Assembly: GCF_002763455.1 (NCBI RefSeq)
Contig: NZ_NIXK01000001.1
Coordinates: forward strand, 124,001-188,000
Direction of reading: 5' to 3'
DNA: 64,000 nt
Source of the DNA: Lentibacillus sediminis
GTDB lineage: Bacteria; Bacillota; Bacilli; Bacillales; Amphibacillaceae
Of this stretch, positions 18,618-29,085 are shown piece by piece (positions within the stretch are counted from its first letter, which is position 1; every line of letters starts with the position of its first letter). A program made the translations under genes and the position numbers. The notes beneath the pieces are model-generated. The model did no database searches. It was not told where the DNA came from and worked only from the letters and a program-made list of their open reading frames with translations.

Positions 18618-18633
18618 TTGAGCGAGCGTTCAA
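18618..18633. promoter_or_regulatory. weak second operator-like palindrome
   Basis: TTGAGCGAGCGTTCAA between fadF and the thiolase gene is an imperfect palindrome with FadR-like spacing but GC-changed half-sites (two mismatches). It might be a second regulator site or chance. Confidence 0.25.
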
Positions 18634-18671
18634 TCGCAGGGAAAATCACTCAATTTGAAGGAGGATTTTTA

Positions 18672-19859
18672 ATGAGAAAAACAGTAATTGTATCAGGTGC
18701 ACGGACGCCTTTTGGAAAGTTTGGCGGAGGACTAAAACCATTCACGGCATCACAACTGGGCGGAAAGGCGATAGCTGAAGCATTACAGCGTGCCGGCATG
18801 GATGGCGCGGACATTGATGAGGTCATCATGGGAACGGTGCTGCAGGGCGGACAGGGACAGATTCCTTCCCGTCAGGCTGCGCGTGAGGCAGGTATTCCAT
18901 GGGATGTCAAAACAGAAACCATTAATAAAGTCTGTGCCTCGGGTCTGCGCAGTGTCACATTGGCTGACCAGCTGATTCGTCTGGGTGATGAGGATGTAAT
19001 TGTGGCCGGCGGTATGGAAAGTATGAGCAATGCGCCATATATTCTGCCGGATGCTCGCTGGGGCAACCGAATGGGTGATAAAAAACAGATCGATATGATG
19101 GTCCATGATGGGCTGACTTGTTCGTTTAACGGCGTGCATATGGGCAGTTACGGAAATTTAACCGCAGCGGATCATGAACTGACGCGGGAAGCGCAGGATG
19201 AGTGGTCCTACCGCAGCCATCAGCGTGCAGTAAAGGCAATCGATGAGGGCAAATTTGCCGAAGAGATTGTCAGCCTGGAAATTCCGCAGCGCAAAGGGGA
19301 TCCGGTTGTGGTGGATACAGACGAGGCACCGCGCAAAGACACGACAGTGGAAAAGCTGGCCAAATTGCGTCCGGCATTCGGCGATGATGGCACGATCACA
19401 GCCGGCAATGCACCGGGAGTTAATGACGGGGCGTGCGCGTTTGTTGTTATGTCAGATGAAAAAGCGGAAGAGCTCGGCAGAACACCAATGGCAACAGTGC
19501 TTGGTCACGCAGAGGTTGCTGTGGAAGCAAAGGATTTTCCGAAAACACCAGGATTGGTGATTAATAAGTTGCTGGAGAAAACCGGCTACGGCAAAGATGA
19601 TATTGATTTATTCGAGATCAATGAGGCATTTGCAGCCGTTTCCCTGGCAAGCGGCGAAATTGCCGGGGTTGATCCGGAGAAGGTAAACGTCAATGGTGGC
19701 GCGGTTGCACTTGGCCACCCGATTGGCGCAAGCGGTGCCCGCATTATTTTGACCTTGGTTCATGAATTGAAGCGCCGAGGCGGCGGACTTGGCATTGCAG
19801 CCATCTGCAGCGGCGGCGGCCAGGGCGATGCGGTGTTAGTGGAAGTGCCGAGAGGATAA
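18672..19859 (+). CDS. fadA: acetyl-CoA acyltransferase (thiolase)
   Basis: 395-residue thiolase, catalysing the last step of beta-oxidation (or acetoacetyl-CoA formation). Acyl-accepting Cys about 88 in [10 protein letters not shown]; His in '[20 protein letters not shown]' and Cys in [11 protein letters not shown] complete the active site. AAGGAGG lies 8 nt before ATG 18672. The length fits degradative and biosynthetic thiolases alike; operon context with acyl-CoA dehydrogenases favours a degradative role. B. subtilis mmgA/yhfS are relatives, so the symbol is tentative. Confidence 0.93.
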   Translation: MRKTVIVSGARTPFGKFGGGLKPFTASQLGGKAIAEALQRAGMDGADIDEVIMGTVLQGGQGQIPSRQAAREAGIPWDVKTETINKVCASGLRSVTLADQLIRLGDEDVIVAGGMESMSNAPYILPDARWGNRMGDKKQIDMMVHDGLTCSFNGVHMGSYGNLTAADHELTREAQDEWSYRSHQRAVKAIDEGKFAEEIVSLEIPQRKGDPVVVDTDEAPRKDTTVEKLAKLRPAFGDDGTITAGNAPGVNDGACAFVVMSDEKAEELGRTPMATVLGHAEVAVEAKDFPKTPGLVINKLLEKTGYGKDDIDLFEINEAFAAVSLASGEIAGVDPEKVNVNGGAVALGHPIGASGARIILTLVHELKRRGGGLGIAAICSGGGQGDAVLVEVPRG

Positions 19860-19944
19860 GAGTTGTTTGGTAGTGTGCAAGGTATGAGGGATTGAAGTGG
19901 GTGTGGTGTGGGGTTTTCAGCGCTTTTGAGTGAAACTTCAGCGC

Positions 19945-20256
19945 AGGCGGGTTCTAAAGATCAGGAGAGAGCGGCTGAGGGTCTGAAAAGATTGATAGAA
20001 CGGTTTTAAAGATCAAAAGTGGGTGGCTAGATGTCCGAAAAGATGGATAGAACGGTTCTCAAGATCAAAAGTAGGTGGCTAGAGGTCCGAAAAGATGGAT
20101 AGAACGGTTCTCAAGATCAAAAGTGGGTGGCTAGAGGTCCGAAAAGATGGATAGAACGGTTCTCAAGATCAAAAGTAGGTGGCTGGAGGCTCGAAAAGAT
20201 GGATAGAACGGCTCACAAGAACAAAAGAAAGCTGCTGAGGAACCAAAAGGATCGAT
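19945..20256. repeat. tandem array of 52-bp units (6 copies)
   Basis: Units begin AGAACGGTTC at 19997, 20049, 20101, 20153 and 20205, exactly 52 bp apart, with a degenerate first unit at 19945. The middle units are nearly identical; each contains two diverged 26-bp halves (AAAAGTGGGTGGCTAG versus AAAAGATGGATAGAAC). The array fills most of the 486-bp gap between the thiolase and hydroxyacyl-CoA dehydrogenase genes and stops about 90 bp before the latter's start. No coding frame with a start and ribosome binding site was found in it. Confidence 0.95.
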
Positions 20257-20345
20257 AGAGAAATTCTAGGATCCTCTCAATGAGGAAACTCTAGCGCTCG
20301 CCCGCCACCCGCATACGTAAAATGTTACTAAAGGAGGACCCATAC

Positions 20346-21197
20346 ATGAAAATTAATAAAGTAATGGTGATCGGCGCTGGACAGATGGGCGCAGGGATTG
20401 CCCAGGTTTTTGCCCAGGCCGGTTTTAATGTGCTGCTTCACGACCAGGATGAAGATTCCCTCCATAGAGGAATGCAGAATATTGATAAACTTCTATCTCG
20501 TGCGGTGGCAAAAGAGCGTATAACGGAAGCGGAGAAGAAAGAAACGCTGGAACGCCTAACTCCAACCAGCGAATTGCGGGATGTCAGCAACTGTGACTTT
20601 GTCATTGAAGCGGTGGTAGAAAATATCGATGTGAAAACAAGGGTGTTCAGCGATCTGGATTCCTATGCACCGGAGCATGCGATTTTGGCTTCCAACACAT
20701 CTTCTCTGCCAATCACGGAAATCGCAGCTAGCACCGATCGTCCGGATCAGGTAATTGGCATGCATTTTATGAATCCGGTTCCAGTTATGAAATTAGTGGA
20801 AATCATCCGCGGTCTGCAGACGAGCGATGCAACGTATCAGGCAATCCAGGCGGTGACGGAACAGCTGAACAAAACGCCGGTGGAAGTAAAAGACTTTCCG
20901 GGGTTTGTCTCCAACCGGGTACTGATGCCGATGATCAATGAAGCGATCTATACCGTGTATGAAGGTGTGGCTTCTCCTGAGGACGTGGATACTGTTATGA
21001 AACTTGGCACGAACCATCCGATGGGGCCGCTGACCTTGGCGGATTTTATCGGACTGGACACCTGCTTGTACATCATGGAAGTGCTTCAGGACGGATTCGG
21101 TGACAGTAAGTATCGCCCGTGCCCACTACTGCGGCAGTACGTTCAAGCGGGCTGGCTCGGGAAAAAGTCCGGCCGTGGCTTTTATCAATATGACTAA
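20346..21197 (+). CDS. 3-hydroxyacyl/3-hydroxybutyryl-CoA dehydrogenase
   Basis: 283-residue NAD-dependent enzyme that oxidises 3-hydroxyacyl-CoA (relative of MmgB/Hbd). Rossmann motif GAGQMGAGIA (8-17), active-site segment 'NTSSLPITEIAASTDRP' and His in 'GMHFMNPVPVMKLVEI', then the C-terminal dimerisation domain. ATG 20346 has AAAGGAGGA at 7 nt; 8 upstream codons are ignored. It is separated from the thiolase gene by the 52-bp repeat array, so a promoter may hide there, but none is clear. Confidence 0.95.
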   Translation: MKINKVMVIGAGQMGAGIAQVFAQAGFNVLLHDQDEDSLHRGMQNIDKLLSRAVAKERITEAEKKETLERLTPTSELRDVSNCDFVIEAVVENIDVKTRVFSDLDSYAPEHAILASNTSSLPITEIAASTDRPDQVIGMHFMNPVPVMKLVEIIRGLQTSDATYQAIQAVTEQLNKTPVEVKDFPGFVSNRVLMPMINEAIYTVYEGVASPEDVDTVMKLGTNHPMGPLTLADFIGLDTCLYIMEVLQDGFGDSKYRPCPLLRQYVQAGWLGKKSGRGFYQYD

Positions 21198-21229
21198 TCA
21201 AACTTGAAGTAAAGGAAGGGGGGCCCCCT

Positions 21230-22357
21230 ATGGATATGAATTTTTCTGAAGAACAGGAAATGATGCGGAAAATGATTCGTGATTTTGCTCAAAAGGAAGT
21301 CGTGCCGGAAATTGCGCGGATGGAGGCAGAAGATCGTTTCCCGAAAGAAATCGTTGAAAAAATGGGCGAGCTGGGTTTAATGGGCATCCCGATTCCAGAA
21401 AAATATGGCGGCGGAGGGATGGATTATAGTTCCTACATCATCGCGATCCACGAGCTGGCAAAAGTGAGTGCGACACTTGGGGTGATCCTGTCTGTGCATA
21501 CATCTGTCGGTACCAATCCGATTCTTCACTTTGGCACAGAGGAGCAGAAGCAGCGCTATATTCCAAAACTTGCAACTGGCGAGTATCTGGGGGCATTTGC
21601 CCTGACCGAACCGGGCTCAGGATCGGACGCTGCCAGCATGAAAACAACGGCGAAAAAAGACGGCAATGATTATGTGCTGAATGGCTCGAAGGTGTTTATC
21701 ACCAATGGCGGTTTTGCAGATACATATATTACGTTTGCAAAAGCCGAGAATGGTGTTAGTGCGTTTATTGTGGAAAAAGATGCGCCGGGCCTCGTGATCG
21801 GCAAAAAGGAAAATAAGATGGGGCTGCATGGCTCAAGCACGGTGCAACTGAATTTTGACCAATGCCGGATCCCTGCTTCCCAACTGCTCGGTGAGGAAGG
21901 TAATGGCTTCAACATTGCTATGGCCAATCTAAATGTCGGGCGCATCGGGATTGCCGCACAGGCGTTGGGGATCGCTGAGGCAGCCCTCGAGCATGCCGCC
22001 AGCTATGCCAAAGAGCGGGAGCAGTTTGGCAAACCGATTGCCGCCCATCAGGGGATCTCCTTTAAATTGGCGGATATGGCAACAGAGGTGGAGGCTGCGA
22101 AACTATTAGTCTATCATGTAGCGGCCATGGTCGAGCGGGGCCTGCCATGTGGCAAGGAAGCATCGATGGCCAAAATGTATGCCTCCAAAACAGCCATGCG
22201 AACGGCGATTGAGGCGGTCCAGGTTTACGGCGGCTACGGCTATACCGAAGACTATCCGGTCGAGCGGTTTTTCCGGGATGCCAAGGTGACGGAAATTTAC
22301 GAAGGAACAAATGAAATTCAACATATGGTGATTGCAAAACATTTGATAAAAGATTAG
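21230..22357 (+). CDS. acyl-CoA dehydrogenase (short-chain type)
   Basis: 375-residue FAD enzyme introducing the 2,3-double bond in short or branched acyl-CoA and passing electrons to ETF. N-terminal helical part, FAD segment '[20 protein letters not shown]', catalytic base Glu in '[20 protein letters not shown]'. GGAAGGGGGG lies before ATG 21230 (a second ATG 6 bp on is possible). 43% of the operon so far is devoted to beta-oxidation steps; the next gene is a paralogue, suggesting different chain preferences. Confidence 0.94.
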   Translation: MDMNFSEEQEMMRKMIRDFAQKEVVPEIARMEAEDRFPKEIVEKMGELGLMGIPIPEKYGGGGMDYSSYIIAIHELAKVSATLGVILSVHTSVGTNPILHFGTEEQKQRYIPKLATGEYLGAFALTEPGSGSDAASMKTTAKKDGNDYVLNGSKVFITNGGFADTYITFAKAENGVSAFIVEKDAPGLVIGKKENKMGLHGSSTVQLNFDQCRIPASQLLGEEGNGFNIAMANLNVGRIGIAAQALGIAEAALEHAASYAKEREQFGKPIAAHQGISFKLADMATEVEAAKLLVYHVAAMVERGLPCGKEASMAKMYASKTAMRTAIEAVQVYGGYGYTEDYPVERFFRDAKVTEIYEGTNEIQHMVIAKHLIKD

Positions 22358-22369
22358 GAGGGAAACAGC

Positions 22370-23509
22370 ATGAATTTTCAACTAAGTGAAGAACAGGAAA
22401 TGCTGCGCAAAATGGTTCGTGATTTTGCCGCGAAGGAAGTGGAACCGACAGCGGCCGAGCGGGACGAGGAGGAACGCTTTGACCGGGAGATTTTTGATAA
22501 GATGGCGGAGCTTGGACTGACCGGCATTCCTTGGCCAGAGGAATACGGCGGAATTGGCTCGGATTTTGTCAGCTATGTGATTGCGGTGGAGGAGCTTTCC
22601 CGCGTATGTGCATCGACTGGGGTGACATTGTCTGCCCACTTATCTCTGGCAAGTTGGCCTATCTATAAATATGGCACGGAAGAACAGAAGAAAACATTCC
22701 TCCACCGACTGGCGACAGGGGAGGCGCTGGGAGCATACGCCTTGTCCGAGCCAGGTTCCGGGAGTGACGCGGCAGCAATGAAAACTACTGCCACTAAGGA
22801 TGGGGATGACTATCTGCTGAACGGCAGCAAGGTGTGGATTACCAATGGCGGAGTTGCCGACCTTTATCTCGTCTTTGCCAAGACTGACGGGGCTGCTGCT
22901 CATAAAGGAATCAGCGCATTTATCGTGGAAAAAGGATCAGAGGGCTTCACATTCGGCAAGAAGGAAAAGAAACTGGGGATCCGTTCCTCACCAACAACAG
23001 AGCTGATTTTCGAAAACTGCCGCATTCCTAAGGAAAACATGCTCGGCGCGGAAGGAGAAGGGTTTAAGATTGCCATGACTACTCTCGACGGTGGACGCAA
23101 CGGCATTGCGGCCCAGGCGCTGGGGATTGCACAGGGCGCGCTGGATGCGGCTGTGGATTATGCCAAAGAACGCGAACAGTTCGGCAAGCCAATCGCTGCT
23201 AACCAGGGTATTTCTTTTAAACTCGCGGATATGGCAACAGATGTAGAGGCATCAAGACTATTAACCTACCAGGCTGCATGGCTCGAGTCGGAAGGTAAGC
23301 AGTATGGAAAAGCATCAGCCATGTCTAAACTGTTCGCCGGCGATGCAGCTATGCGAATCACAGTGGAGGCTGTGCAGGTCTTCGGCGGCTATGGTTACAC
23401 GAAGGATTACCCAGTGGAACGTTATATGCGGGATGCGAAGATTACACAGATTTATGAAGGAACGAATGAAATACAGCGGCTGGTTATTGGACGGATGCTG
23501 ACGAAATAG
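22370..23509 (+). CDS. acdA: acyl-CoA dehydrogenase, second paralogue
   Basis: 379 residues, tandem paralogue of the preceding gene and closest in motifs to AcdA/butyryl-CoA dehydrogenase: '[20 protein letters not shown]', '[20 protein letters not shown]', catalytic Glu in '[20 protein letters not shown]'. Only 12 bp separate it from its neighbour, with GGAGGG before the ATG. In B. subtilis acdA is also next to fadF and near rpoE. The pair probably handles short-chain and branched (isobutyryl/isovaleryl) substrates; which is which cannot be told here. Confidence 0.92.
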   Translation: MNFQLSEEQEMLRKMVRDFAAKEVEPTAAERDEEERFDREIFDKMAELGLTGIPWPEEYGGIGSDFVSYVIAVEELSRVCASTGVTLSAHLSLASWPIYKYGTEEQKKTFLHRLATGEALGAYALSEPGSGSDAAAMKTTATKDGDDYLLNGSKVWITNGGVADLYLVFAKTDGAAAHKGISAFIVEKGSEGFTFGKKEKKLGIRSSPTTELIFENCRIPKENMLGAEGEGFKIAMTTLDGGRNGIAAQALGIAQGALDAAVDYAKEREQFGKPIAANQGISFKLADMATDVEASRLLTYQAAWLESEGKQYGKASAMSKLFAGDAAMRITVEAVQVFGGYGYTKDYPVERYMRDAKITQIYEGTNEIQRLVIGRMLTK

Positions 23510-23573
23510 GTTTGGTTTGAGGTTGTGGATGTGGGCGATTGAGTGTGGTGGTCTGAGGCGAGTGATTCGCCGT

Positions 23574-23783
23574 GAGATCGGGCGAACACGCAGCGGAATC
23601 GGGCGACCTGCACGACAAAACGGGCAAGTCGCAGTCCGAATCGGGCGAACGGACGCCTGAGTCGAGCGAGTGAACTGTTGAATCGCGCTTCCCCGCACAT
23701 CAAGTCGCGCGAGGAAGCGGCCAAATCGCGCGGTTCCACGCCAAAGTCGCGCGACAACACGTTAAAATCGCGCGCCCAGCTCC
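23574..23783. repeat. tandem array of 21-bp units (10 copies), TCGSGCGA core
   Basis: Ten consecutive 21-bp units share an ATCGGGCGA or ATCGCGCGA core followed by a variable 10-nt part. The core drifts from GGGCGA in the first units to CGCGCG in the last ones. The array lies between the acdA stop and meaB, ending 45 bp before its ATG. On the minus strand it translates as heptads built on SRD/ARF, without a credible start. Confidence 0.92.
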
Positions 23784-23827
23784 ACTCAAAGCAACCGCAC
23801 CCAACCCAGAAAGGATGACACATCCCA

Positions 23828-24781
23828 ATGCAATCAATCGTCGAACGAATTAAACAGCGAGATATACGTGCACTGGCCAGGGCGATCACCATGGTGGAAA
23901 ATGACCACCCGGAAAAGCTCCAGCTCCTCAGTGAAATTTTCTCACTGGAAAAGCATGCGAGCTATATCGGGATTACCGGTTCACCTGGGGCCGGGAAGAG
24001 TTCTCTCGTCAACCGGCTGATCACCCATCTGCGCCAGGAAAATCTAACCGTTGCGGTGATTGCGGTGGATCCGACGAGTCCGTTCAGTGGTGGGGCATTG
24101 CTTGGTGACCGGGTGCGGATGAATGAGCATTTTACCGATGAGGGGGTTTATATCCGCAGCATGGCAACACGCGGGAGCCTGGGCGGGCTGGCGCGGGCAA
24201 CCAAGGATGCCATCCGAATTTGCGATGCGTACGGGTTTGACGTCGTACTTGTGGAAACCGTCGGGGTTGGGCAATCCGAGCTGGACATTATGAAAATGGT
24301 AGACACCACCGCCCTTGTGCTTACGCCGAACAGCGGGGATGTGCTGCAAATTTTCAAAGCGGGGATCATGGAAATTGCCGATTTATTTGTGATCAATAAG
24401 GCGGATCTCCCAGGTTTCAGTAAATTAAAAGGATTGGTGCGCGAACTTATCAAAGTTACCGCCCCCGGTGACCACAAACCAGCGATTGTCAAAACCATTT
24501 CCACCGAACACCAGGGAATCGATACGTTATGGGAGAAAATCAAGGAACACCAGGACTATCTGTATGGAACTGCTGCAGGGGAAAAAAGACGAATCAGACA
24601 GCAAGAACTGGAAGTCTATGAACTGATCCGGGAAGAGATCTGGCGAGAAGTAAAGGAATTCATGGAAGCACATCCGGACGCGGCGCACATTGCAGCGGAC
24701 AGTGACCCATACCGGCTGGCATCCGAATGGTTTGCAAAATGGAAAAAGGAGGGGACCTCACGAGGCCATGGAACAGAATAA
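23828..24781 (+). CDS. meaB: MeaB/ArgK-type GTPase chaperone of B12 mutases
   Basis: 317-residue G3E-family P-loop GTPase that guards loading and protects adenosylcobalamin-dependent acyl-CoA mutases. Walker A GSPGAGKSS (about 52-60), '[20 protein letters not shown]', ETVGVGQSE and NKAD base-recognition motif. AGAAAGGATG lies 14 nt before ATG. Downstream icmF already carries its own fused G domain, so this separate copy may serve another mutase or repair. Confidence 0.93.
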   Translation: MQSIVERIKQRDIRALARAITMVENDHPEKLQLLSEIFSLEKHASYIGITGSPGAGKSSLVNRLITHLRQENLTVAVIAVDPTSPFSGGALLGDRVRMNEHFTDEGVYIRSMATRGSLGGLARATKDAIRICDAYGFDVVLVETVGVGQSELDIMKMVDTTALVLTPNSGDVLQIFKAGIMEIADLFVINKADLPGFSKLKGLVRELIKVTAPGDHKPAIVKTISTEHQGIDTLWEKIKEHQDYLYGTAAGEKRRIRQQELEVYELIREEIWREVKEFMEAHPDAAHIAADSDPYRLASEWFAKWKKEGTSRGHGTE

Positions 24782-25406
24782 AATCCTTACCTCCGTAAAA
24801 GACCGGGAATTAATTGAGAAGCGGCGCAGCCAGATGATCAAAGGGGCGATCACGCTGTTCAAGGAAAAAGGCTTTCACCGCACGACCACGAGAGAAATTG
24901 CCAAGGAATCCGGTTTCAGCATCGGCACGCTCTATGAATATATCCGCACCAAAGAAGATGTGCTTTTTCTTGTTGTGGACTCGATTCATCACCAGGTACG
25001 CGGTCAGCTGGAAGCGAAAATCAACTTCGAACAGCCGTCTGTGGAAAATTTCATCACTGTTTTGGAGTCGTACTTCTGGTTAATGGACGACATGCAGGAA
25101 GAGGTGCTGATCCTCTACCAGGAAGTCAAATCACTGAAAAAGGAATCAAGGGAATATGTGCTGCAGAAGGAACGGGACATGGTGAGCATGCTGGAACGGG
25201 CAATCGTCAGCTGCCTGCCATTTGAAATGACGAGACAGGATGTGCAGCTATTGGCAAATAATATTTTTGTCCAGGGCCAGATGTGGGGATTCCGCCGCTG
25301 GATGCTGCACAGACAGTTTACCCTTGAGGAATACATCGACAGGCAGATCCATTACCTGCTGAAAGGGCTGGAGATTCCGCCCAGCACATCGGAAGGCACT
25401 CGCTGA
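24768..25406 (+). CDS. TetR family regulator of the acyl-CoA operon
   Basis: 212 residues. N-terminal helix-turn-helix: 'GAITLFKEKGFHRTTTREIA' with 'SGFSIGTLYEYIRTKEDVLF' (about 25-67), then a helical ligand domain. It overlaps the meaB end by 14 bp. GGAGGGG is 13 nt upstream of ATG. Gene order and the palindrome at 16286 suggest it is the FadR-like repressor of the operon, probably relieved by acyl-CoA; other fadR genes elsewhere in the genome are possible. Confidence 0.88.
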   Translation: MEQNKILTSVKDRELIEKRRSQMIKGAITLFKEKGFHRTTTREIAKESGFSIGTLYEYIRTKEDVLFLVVDSIHHQVRGQLEAKINFEQPSVENFITVLESYFWLMDDMQEEVLILYQEVKSLKKESREYVLQKERDMVSMLERAIVSCLPFEMTRQDVQLLANNIFVQGQMWGFRRWMLHRQFTLEEYIDRQIHYLLKGLEIPPSTSEGTR

Positions 25407-25461
25407 CGCAGAATTTTCGTTCAGCCAAAAGAAATGAGCTTCACAGGGAGGAGTTTGTGAA

Positions 25462-28400
25462 ATGGAAAATACAGTATATCAGCCGAAACACCCCGTCCGC
25501 TTTGTAACTGCCTCCAGTTTATTTGACGGACATGATGCCTCGATCAACATTATGCGGAGGATTATGCAGGCAAGCGGGGCAGAGGTTATTCATTTGGGAC
25601 ATAATCGCTCGGTGGAGGACGTCGTGCATGCGGCGATTCAGGAGGATGTGCAGGGCATTGCCATCTCCTCTTACCAGGGCGGACACGTAGAATATTTTAA
25701 ATACATGGTTGACCTGCTGAAAGAACTCGGCGCACCGCATATCAAGGTATTCGGCGGCGGCGGGGGAACGATTATTCCGCGGGAAATCAAGGAGTTGCAC
25801 GACTATGGCGTCGCCTGGATCTTTTCCCCGGAAGATGGCAGGAAATATGGTCTGCAGGGGATGATCAACAAGATCCTCGAACAATGTGATTATATTCCTC
25901 AGGTCGATCTGGAAAAAGACCGGGAGCAGTTGCTCGGCGGGAAGCGCAAGGCGATCGCTAAATTCATTACCTATGTGGAAAACAAGGAAGTTGATCAGGA
26001 GGAGAAACAGCGGGTGCTCGACGAACTCAGGGAAAACACGCAGACGACTGCTCCAGTTCTCGGGATTACCGGAACCGGCGGAGCGGGAAAAAGCTCGCTG
26101 ACCGATGAGCTGATTCGCCGGTTTCTCAATGAAATTCCTGATAAAAAGATTGCCGTTATCTCGATTGACCCGACGAAAAAGAAAACGGGCGGGGCTTTGC
26201 TGGGCGACCGGATTCGCATGAATGCGATTTTCAATGAGCGTGTCTACATGCGCTCGCTGGCGACTCGTGGCTCCCGGGATGAACTGTCCGGTGCGCTTGA
26301 GGACGTGATTGATGTGGTCCGGGCAGCCGGCGTTGATTTTATTATTGTGGAAACAAGCGGAATCGGCCAGGGCGACGCTGCGATCACCGATGTCACCGAT
26401 CTCTCGATGTATGTGATGACAGCGGAATTCGGTGCCCCATCGCAGCTTGAGAAAATTGATATGATTGATTTTGCCGATTTTGTCGTGATTAATAAATTTG
26501 AACAAAAAGGCTCGGAGGATGCCCTGAATCAGGTGCGCAAACAATATGAGCGCAGCCATATGCTGTTCAAGCAGGACAAAGAGAAATTCCCGGTTTTCGG
26601 CACGATTGCCAGTCAGTTCAATGATGCAGGGATGAATGCACTGTTTGCCTCCCTGATTGATACGTTGGATGAAAAATTCGGCTGGAATCAGGATATTGGC
26701 TTTGAGCGCAATGTGATTGCCGAGAAACAGAATATGATCATTACTAATGAGCGGCGGCATTACCTAAGGGAAATTGCCCAGCATGTGCGCGGCTATCATG
26801 AAAATACGAACAAACAGAGCGAGATTGCCCGCAAGCTGTATCAGCTGGAAGGTGCGAAAGAAGCATTAGAGGATGAACAGACACTTGAGACGATTGATCA
26901 AACGATTGATCAATATGCCGAACAGCTTGAACCACGGGCGAAAAAGCTGTTGGATGGCTGGGAAGAGACGAAGGAAAAGTACAGTCAGGAAACAATGACA
27001 TTCCCTATTCGCGATAAGGAAATCGAAATGGATATCGTGACAGAATCCATCTCCGGGCTGAAAGTTCCCAAAGTGGCGTTCCCGAGATATCGGGATTGGG
27101 GGGAGCGGCTCACTTGGCTGCTGAAAGAAAATGTTCCAGGCTCCTTTCCGTTTACGGCCGGCGTTTTCCCGTTTAAGCGCAAAGGGGAGAATCCGACGAG
27201 GCAGTTCGCCGGCGAAGGGACACCAGAGCGGACGAATCGCCGTTTCCATTATTTATCCAAGGACGGGGATGCTAAACGCCTGTCTACCGCATTTGATTCG
27301 GTGACTCTGTACGGGGAAGATCCTGCACCGCGACCGGATATTTACGGGAAAGTCGGGGAAAGCGGAGTCAATATTTGCACGCTGGAAGATATGAAGAAGC
27401 TGTACGACGGATTTGATCTGACCCATCCGACCACGTCTGTGTCGATGACGATCAATGGGCCGGCGCCGATTATTTTGGCTATGTTTTTCAATACGGCGAT
27501 TGATCAGCAGCTTGCCAAATTTAAGGAAGAGAATGGCCGGGAACCCGAGCCTGCGGAACATGAGCAGATTAAAGAGGAGACGCTCGCTGTCGTGCGCGGG
27601 ACCGTGCAGGCAGATATTTTAAAAGAAGACCAGGGGCAGAATACCTGCATCTTCTCGACCGAGTTTGCCCTGAGGATGATGGGTGACATTCAGGAGTACT
27701 TTATTGATAAAAAGGTCCGCAACTATTATTCGGTGTCGATTTCCGGCTATCACATTGCAGAAGCCGGCGCCAATCCGATTACCCAGCTGGCGTTTACCTT
27801 GGCAAATGGCTTTACGTATGTGGAGTATTATTTGAGCAGGGGCATGGATGTGAATAAATTTGCCCGGAATCTGTCGTTCTTCTTCTCCAACGGGCTGGAT
27901 CCGGAATATACGGTGATCGGCCGGGTGGCACGGAGAATCTGGGCGATTACGATGCGTGACAAATACGGTGCGAATGAGCGCAGCCAGAAGCTGAAGTATC
28001 ATGTCCAGACGTCCGGACGCTCACTGCATGCACAGGAGATTCAGTTTAACGATATCCGCACGACTTTGCAGGCGCTGCTTGCGATTCAGGACAATACAAA
28101 TTCGCTGCACACGAATTCATATGATGAGGCAATCACGACACCGACAGAAGAATCGGTGCGCCGGGCGATGGCGATTCAGATGATCATCAACAAGGAATTT
28201 GGCCTGACGAAGAATGAAAACTCGCTGCAGGGTTCGTTTATTGTGGATGAACTGACAGATCTGGTGGAGGAAGCGGTGCTGGAGGAATTTGAAAAAATGA
28301 ATGACCGCGGCGGCGTGCTTGGTGCGATGGAGCGGCAGTATCAGCGCGGAAAAATCCAGGAAGAATCGCTTTATTATGAAGGCAAAAAGCATTCCGGCGA

Positions 28401-28701
28401 GCTGCCGATTGTCGGGGTCAACACCTATTTGAGCCCGAACCCGCCATCAGAGGAAGATATCGACTCAATGGAACTGGCGCGCGCTTCCCAGGAGGAAAAA
28501 GAGCATCAAATCAGTGAACTGCACCGGTTCCAAAAGACGCATGAGGATGCGACAACAGAAGCACTGAACCGTCTGAAACAGACAGCAGCCTCAAACGGCA
28601 ATATTTTTGCTGAACTGATGGAAACCGTAAAAGTAGCCAGCCTCGGGCAGATCACCACCGCATTATATGAAGTGGGCGGCCAGTACAGAAGGAATATGTA
28701 A
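25462..28701 (+). CDS. icmF: fused isobutyryl-CoA mutase (IcmF)
   Basis: 1079-residue adenosylcobalamin enzyme interconverting isobutyryl- and n-butyryl-CoA (related IcmFs also handle pivalyl/isovaleryl-CoA). Domains in order: B12-binding with FDGHDASIN (His24 is the lower Co ligand), MeaB-like GTPase with GTGGAGKSS at about 204 and '[15 protein letters not shown]', a linker, then the TIM-barrel substrate domain (about 560-1079) with '[20 protein letters not shown]' and '[20 protein letters not shown]'. GGAGGAG precedes the ATG. It is the last gene of the operon, followed by a terminator, and links valine or branched-fatty-acid breakdown to beta-oxidation. Confidence 0.96.
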   Translation: MENTVYQPKHPVRFVTASSLFDGHDASINIMRRIMQASGAEVIHLGHNRSVEDVVHAAIQEDVQGIAISSYQGGHVEYFKYMVDLLKELGAPHIKVFGGGGGTIIPREIKELHDYGVAWIFSPEDGRKYGLQGMINKILEQCDYIPQVDLEKDREQLLGGKRKAIAKFITYVENKEVDQEEKQRVLDELRENTQTTAPVLGITGTGGAGKSSLTDELIRRFLNEIPDKKIAVISIDPTKKKTGGALLGDRIRMNAIFNERVYMRSLATRGSRDELSGALEDVIDVVRAAGVDFIIVETSGIGQGDAAITDVTDLSMYVMTAEFGAPSQLEKIDMIDFADFVVINKFEQKGSEDALNQVRKQYERSHMLFKQDKEKFPVFGTIASQFNDAGMNALFASLIDTLDEKFGWNQDIGFERNVIAEKQNMIITNERRHYLREIAQHVRGYHENTNKQSEIARKLYQLEGAKEALEDEQTLETIDQTIDQYAEQLEPRAKKLLDGWEETKEKYSQETMTFPIRDKEIEMDIVTESISGLKVPKVAFPRYRDWGERLTWLLKENVPGSFPFTAGVFPFKRKGENPTRQFAGEGTPERTNRRFHYLSKDGDAKRLSTAFDSVTLYGEDPAPRPDIYGKVGESGVNICTLEDMKKLYDGFDLTHPTTSVSMTINGPAPIILAMFFNTAIDQQLAKFKEENGREPEPAEHEQIKEETLAVVRGTVQADILKEDQGQNTCIFSTEFALRMMGDIQEYFIDKKVRNYYSVSISGYHIAEAGANPITQLAFTLANGFTYVEYYLSRGMDVNKFARNLSFFFSNGLDPEYTVIGRVARRIWAITMRDKYGANERSQKLKYHVQTSGRSLHAQEIQFNDIRTTLQALLAIQDNTNSLHTNSYDEAITTPTEESVRRAMAIQMIINKEFGLTKNENSLQGSFIVDELTDLVEEAVLEEFEKMNDRGGVLGAMERQYQRGKIQEESLYYEGKKHSGELPIVGVNTYLSPNPPSEEDIDSMELARASQEEKEHQISELHRFQKTHEDATTEALNRLKQTAASNGNIFAELMETVKVASLGQITTALYEVGGQYRRNM

Positions 28702-28709
28702 ACTTGAGC

Positions 28710-28750
28710 GGAAGGAGCTGGCACAGCGCCGGCTGCTTCCTTCTTTTTTT
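28710..28750 (+). terminator. terminator after icmF
   Basis: GGAAGGAGCTGGC pairs with GCCGGCTGCTTCC (one or two unpaired bases) and is followed by TTCTTTTTTT, 8 bp after the icmF stop. Confidence 0.88.
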
Positions 28751-28766
28751 GATTAGATGTTTTTGT

Positions 28767-28792
28767 TTCGTAGTTGATGGAAAAATGTAACT
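28767..28792 (+). repeat. fragment of dispersed GTAGTTGATGG element
   Basis: TTTCGTAGTTGATGGAAAAA is shared with the longer copies at 35555-35630 (inverted) and 55212-55371. Only the outer arm is present here. The remainder of the icmF-rpoE gap (to about 28960) holds nothing I recognise. Confidence 0.6.
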
Positions 28793-28948
28793 TAGAGCGT
28801 GTCGATTTCTACTCAGGCGGTCGCTCAAGTCAACCATCTACTAAATGAAAAGTTGCTGTTAGATTAAAAAGCACCACCTTTTCCGGGGCGGCAGATCAGA
28901 TTCGACAAAATTCGGGAAGTGACAGGCACTAAAAAGAGACCGCCCGAC

Positions 28949-28978
28949 TGGCATAATCCATTTGTATTTGTTTATAAT
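28949..28978 (+). promoter_or_regulatory. possible rpoE promoter
   Basis: TATAAT at 28973-28978 lies about 108 bp before the rpoE start. The -35 is poor (TGGCAT at 28949 with an 18-nt spacer). Offered as a candidate only. Confidence 0.35.
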
Positions 28979-29085
28979 GTAAGGTATGATTTACTGAACA
29001 TATTGGGAATAACGAATAACTAGAGAGGCAGCTGAGTCATTTTCCGTCTGCCGCTTAAACTTATGAGTAAAGGGAGTGCGTGACC

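Noticed and set aside
23452-23892. Minus-strand frame with heptads of ARF/SRD
   Set aside because: It is only the translation of the 21-bp array plus ends of two real genes; no ribosome binding site.
25519-26760. 413-residue open frame on the minus strand inside icmF
   Set aside because: It is antisense to a well-supported enzyme gene, has no ribosome binding site and its composition reflects codon bias of the opposite strand.
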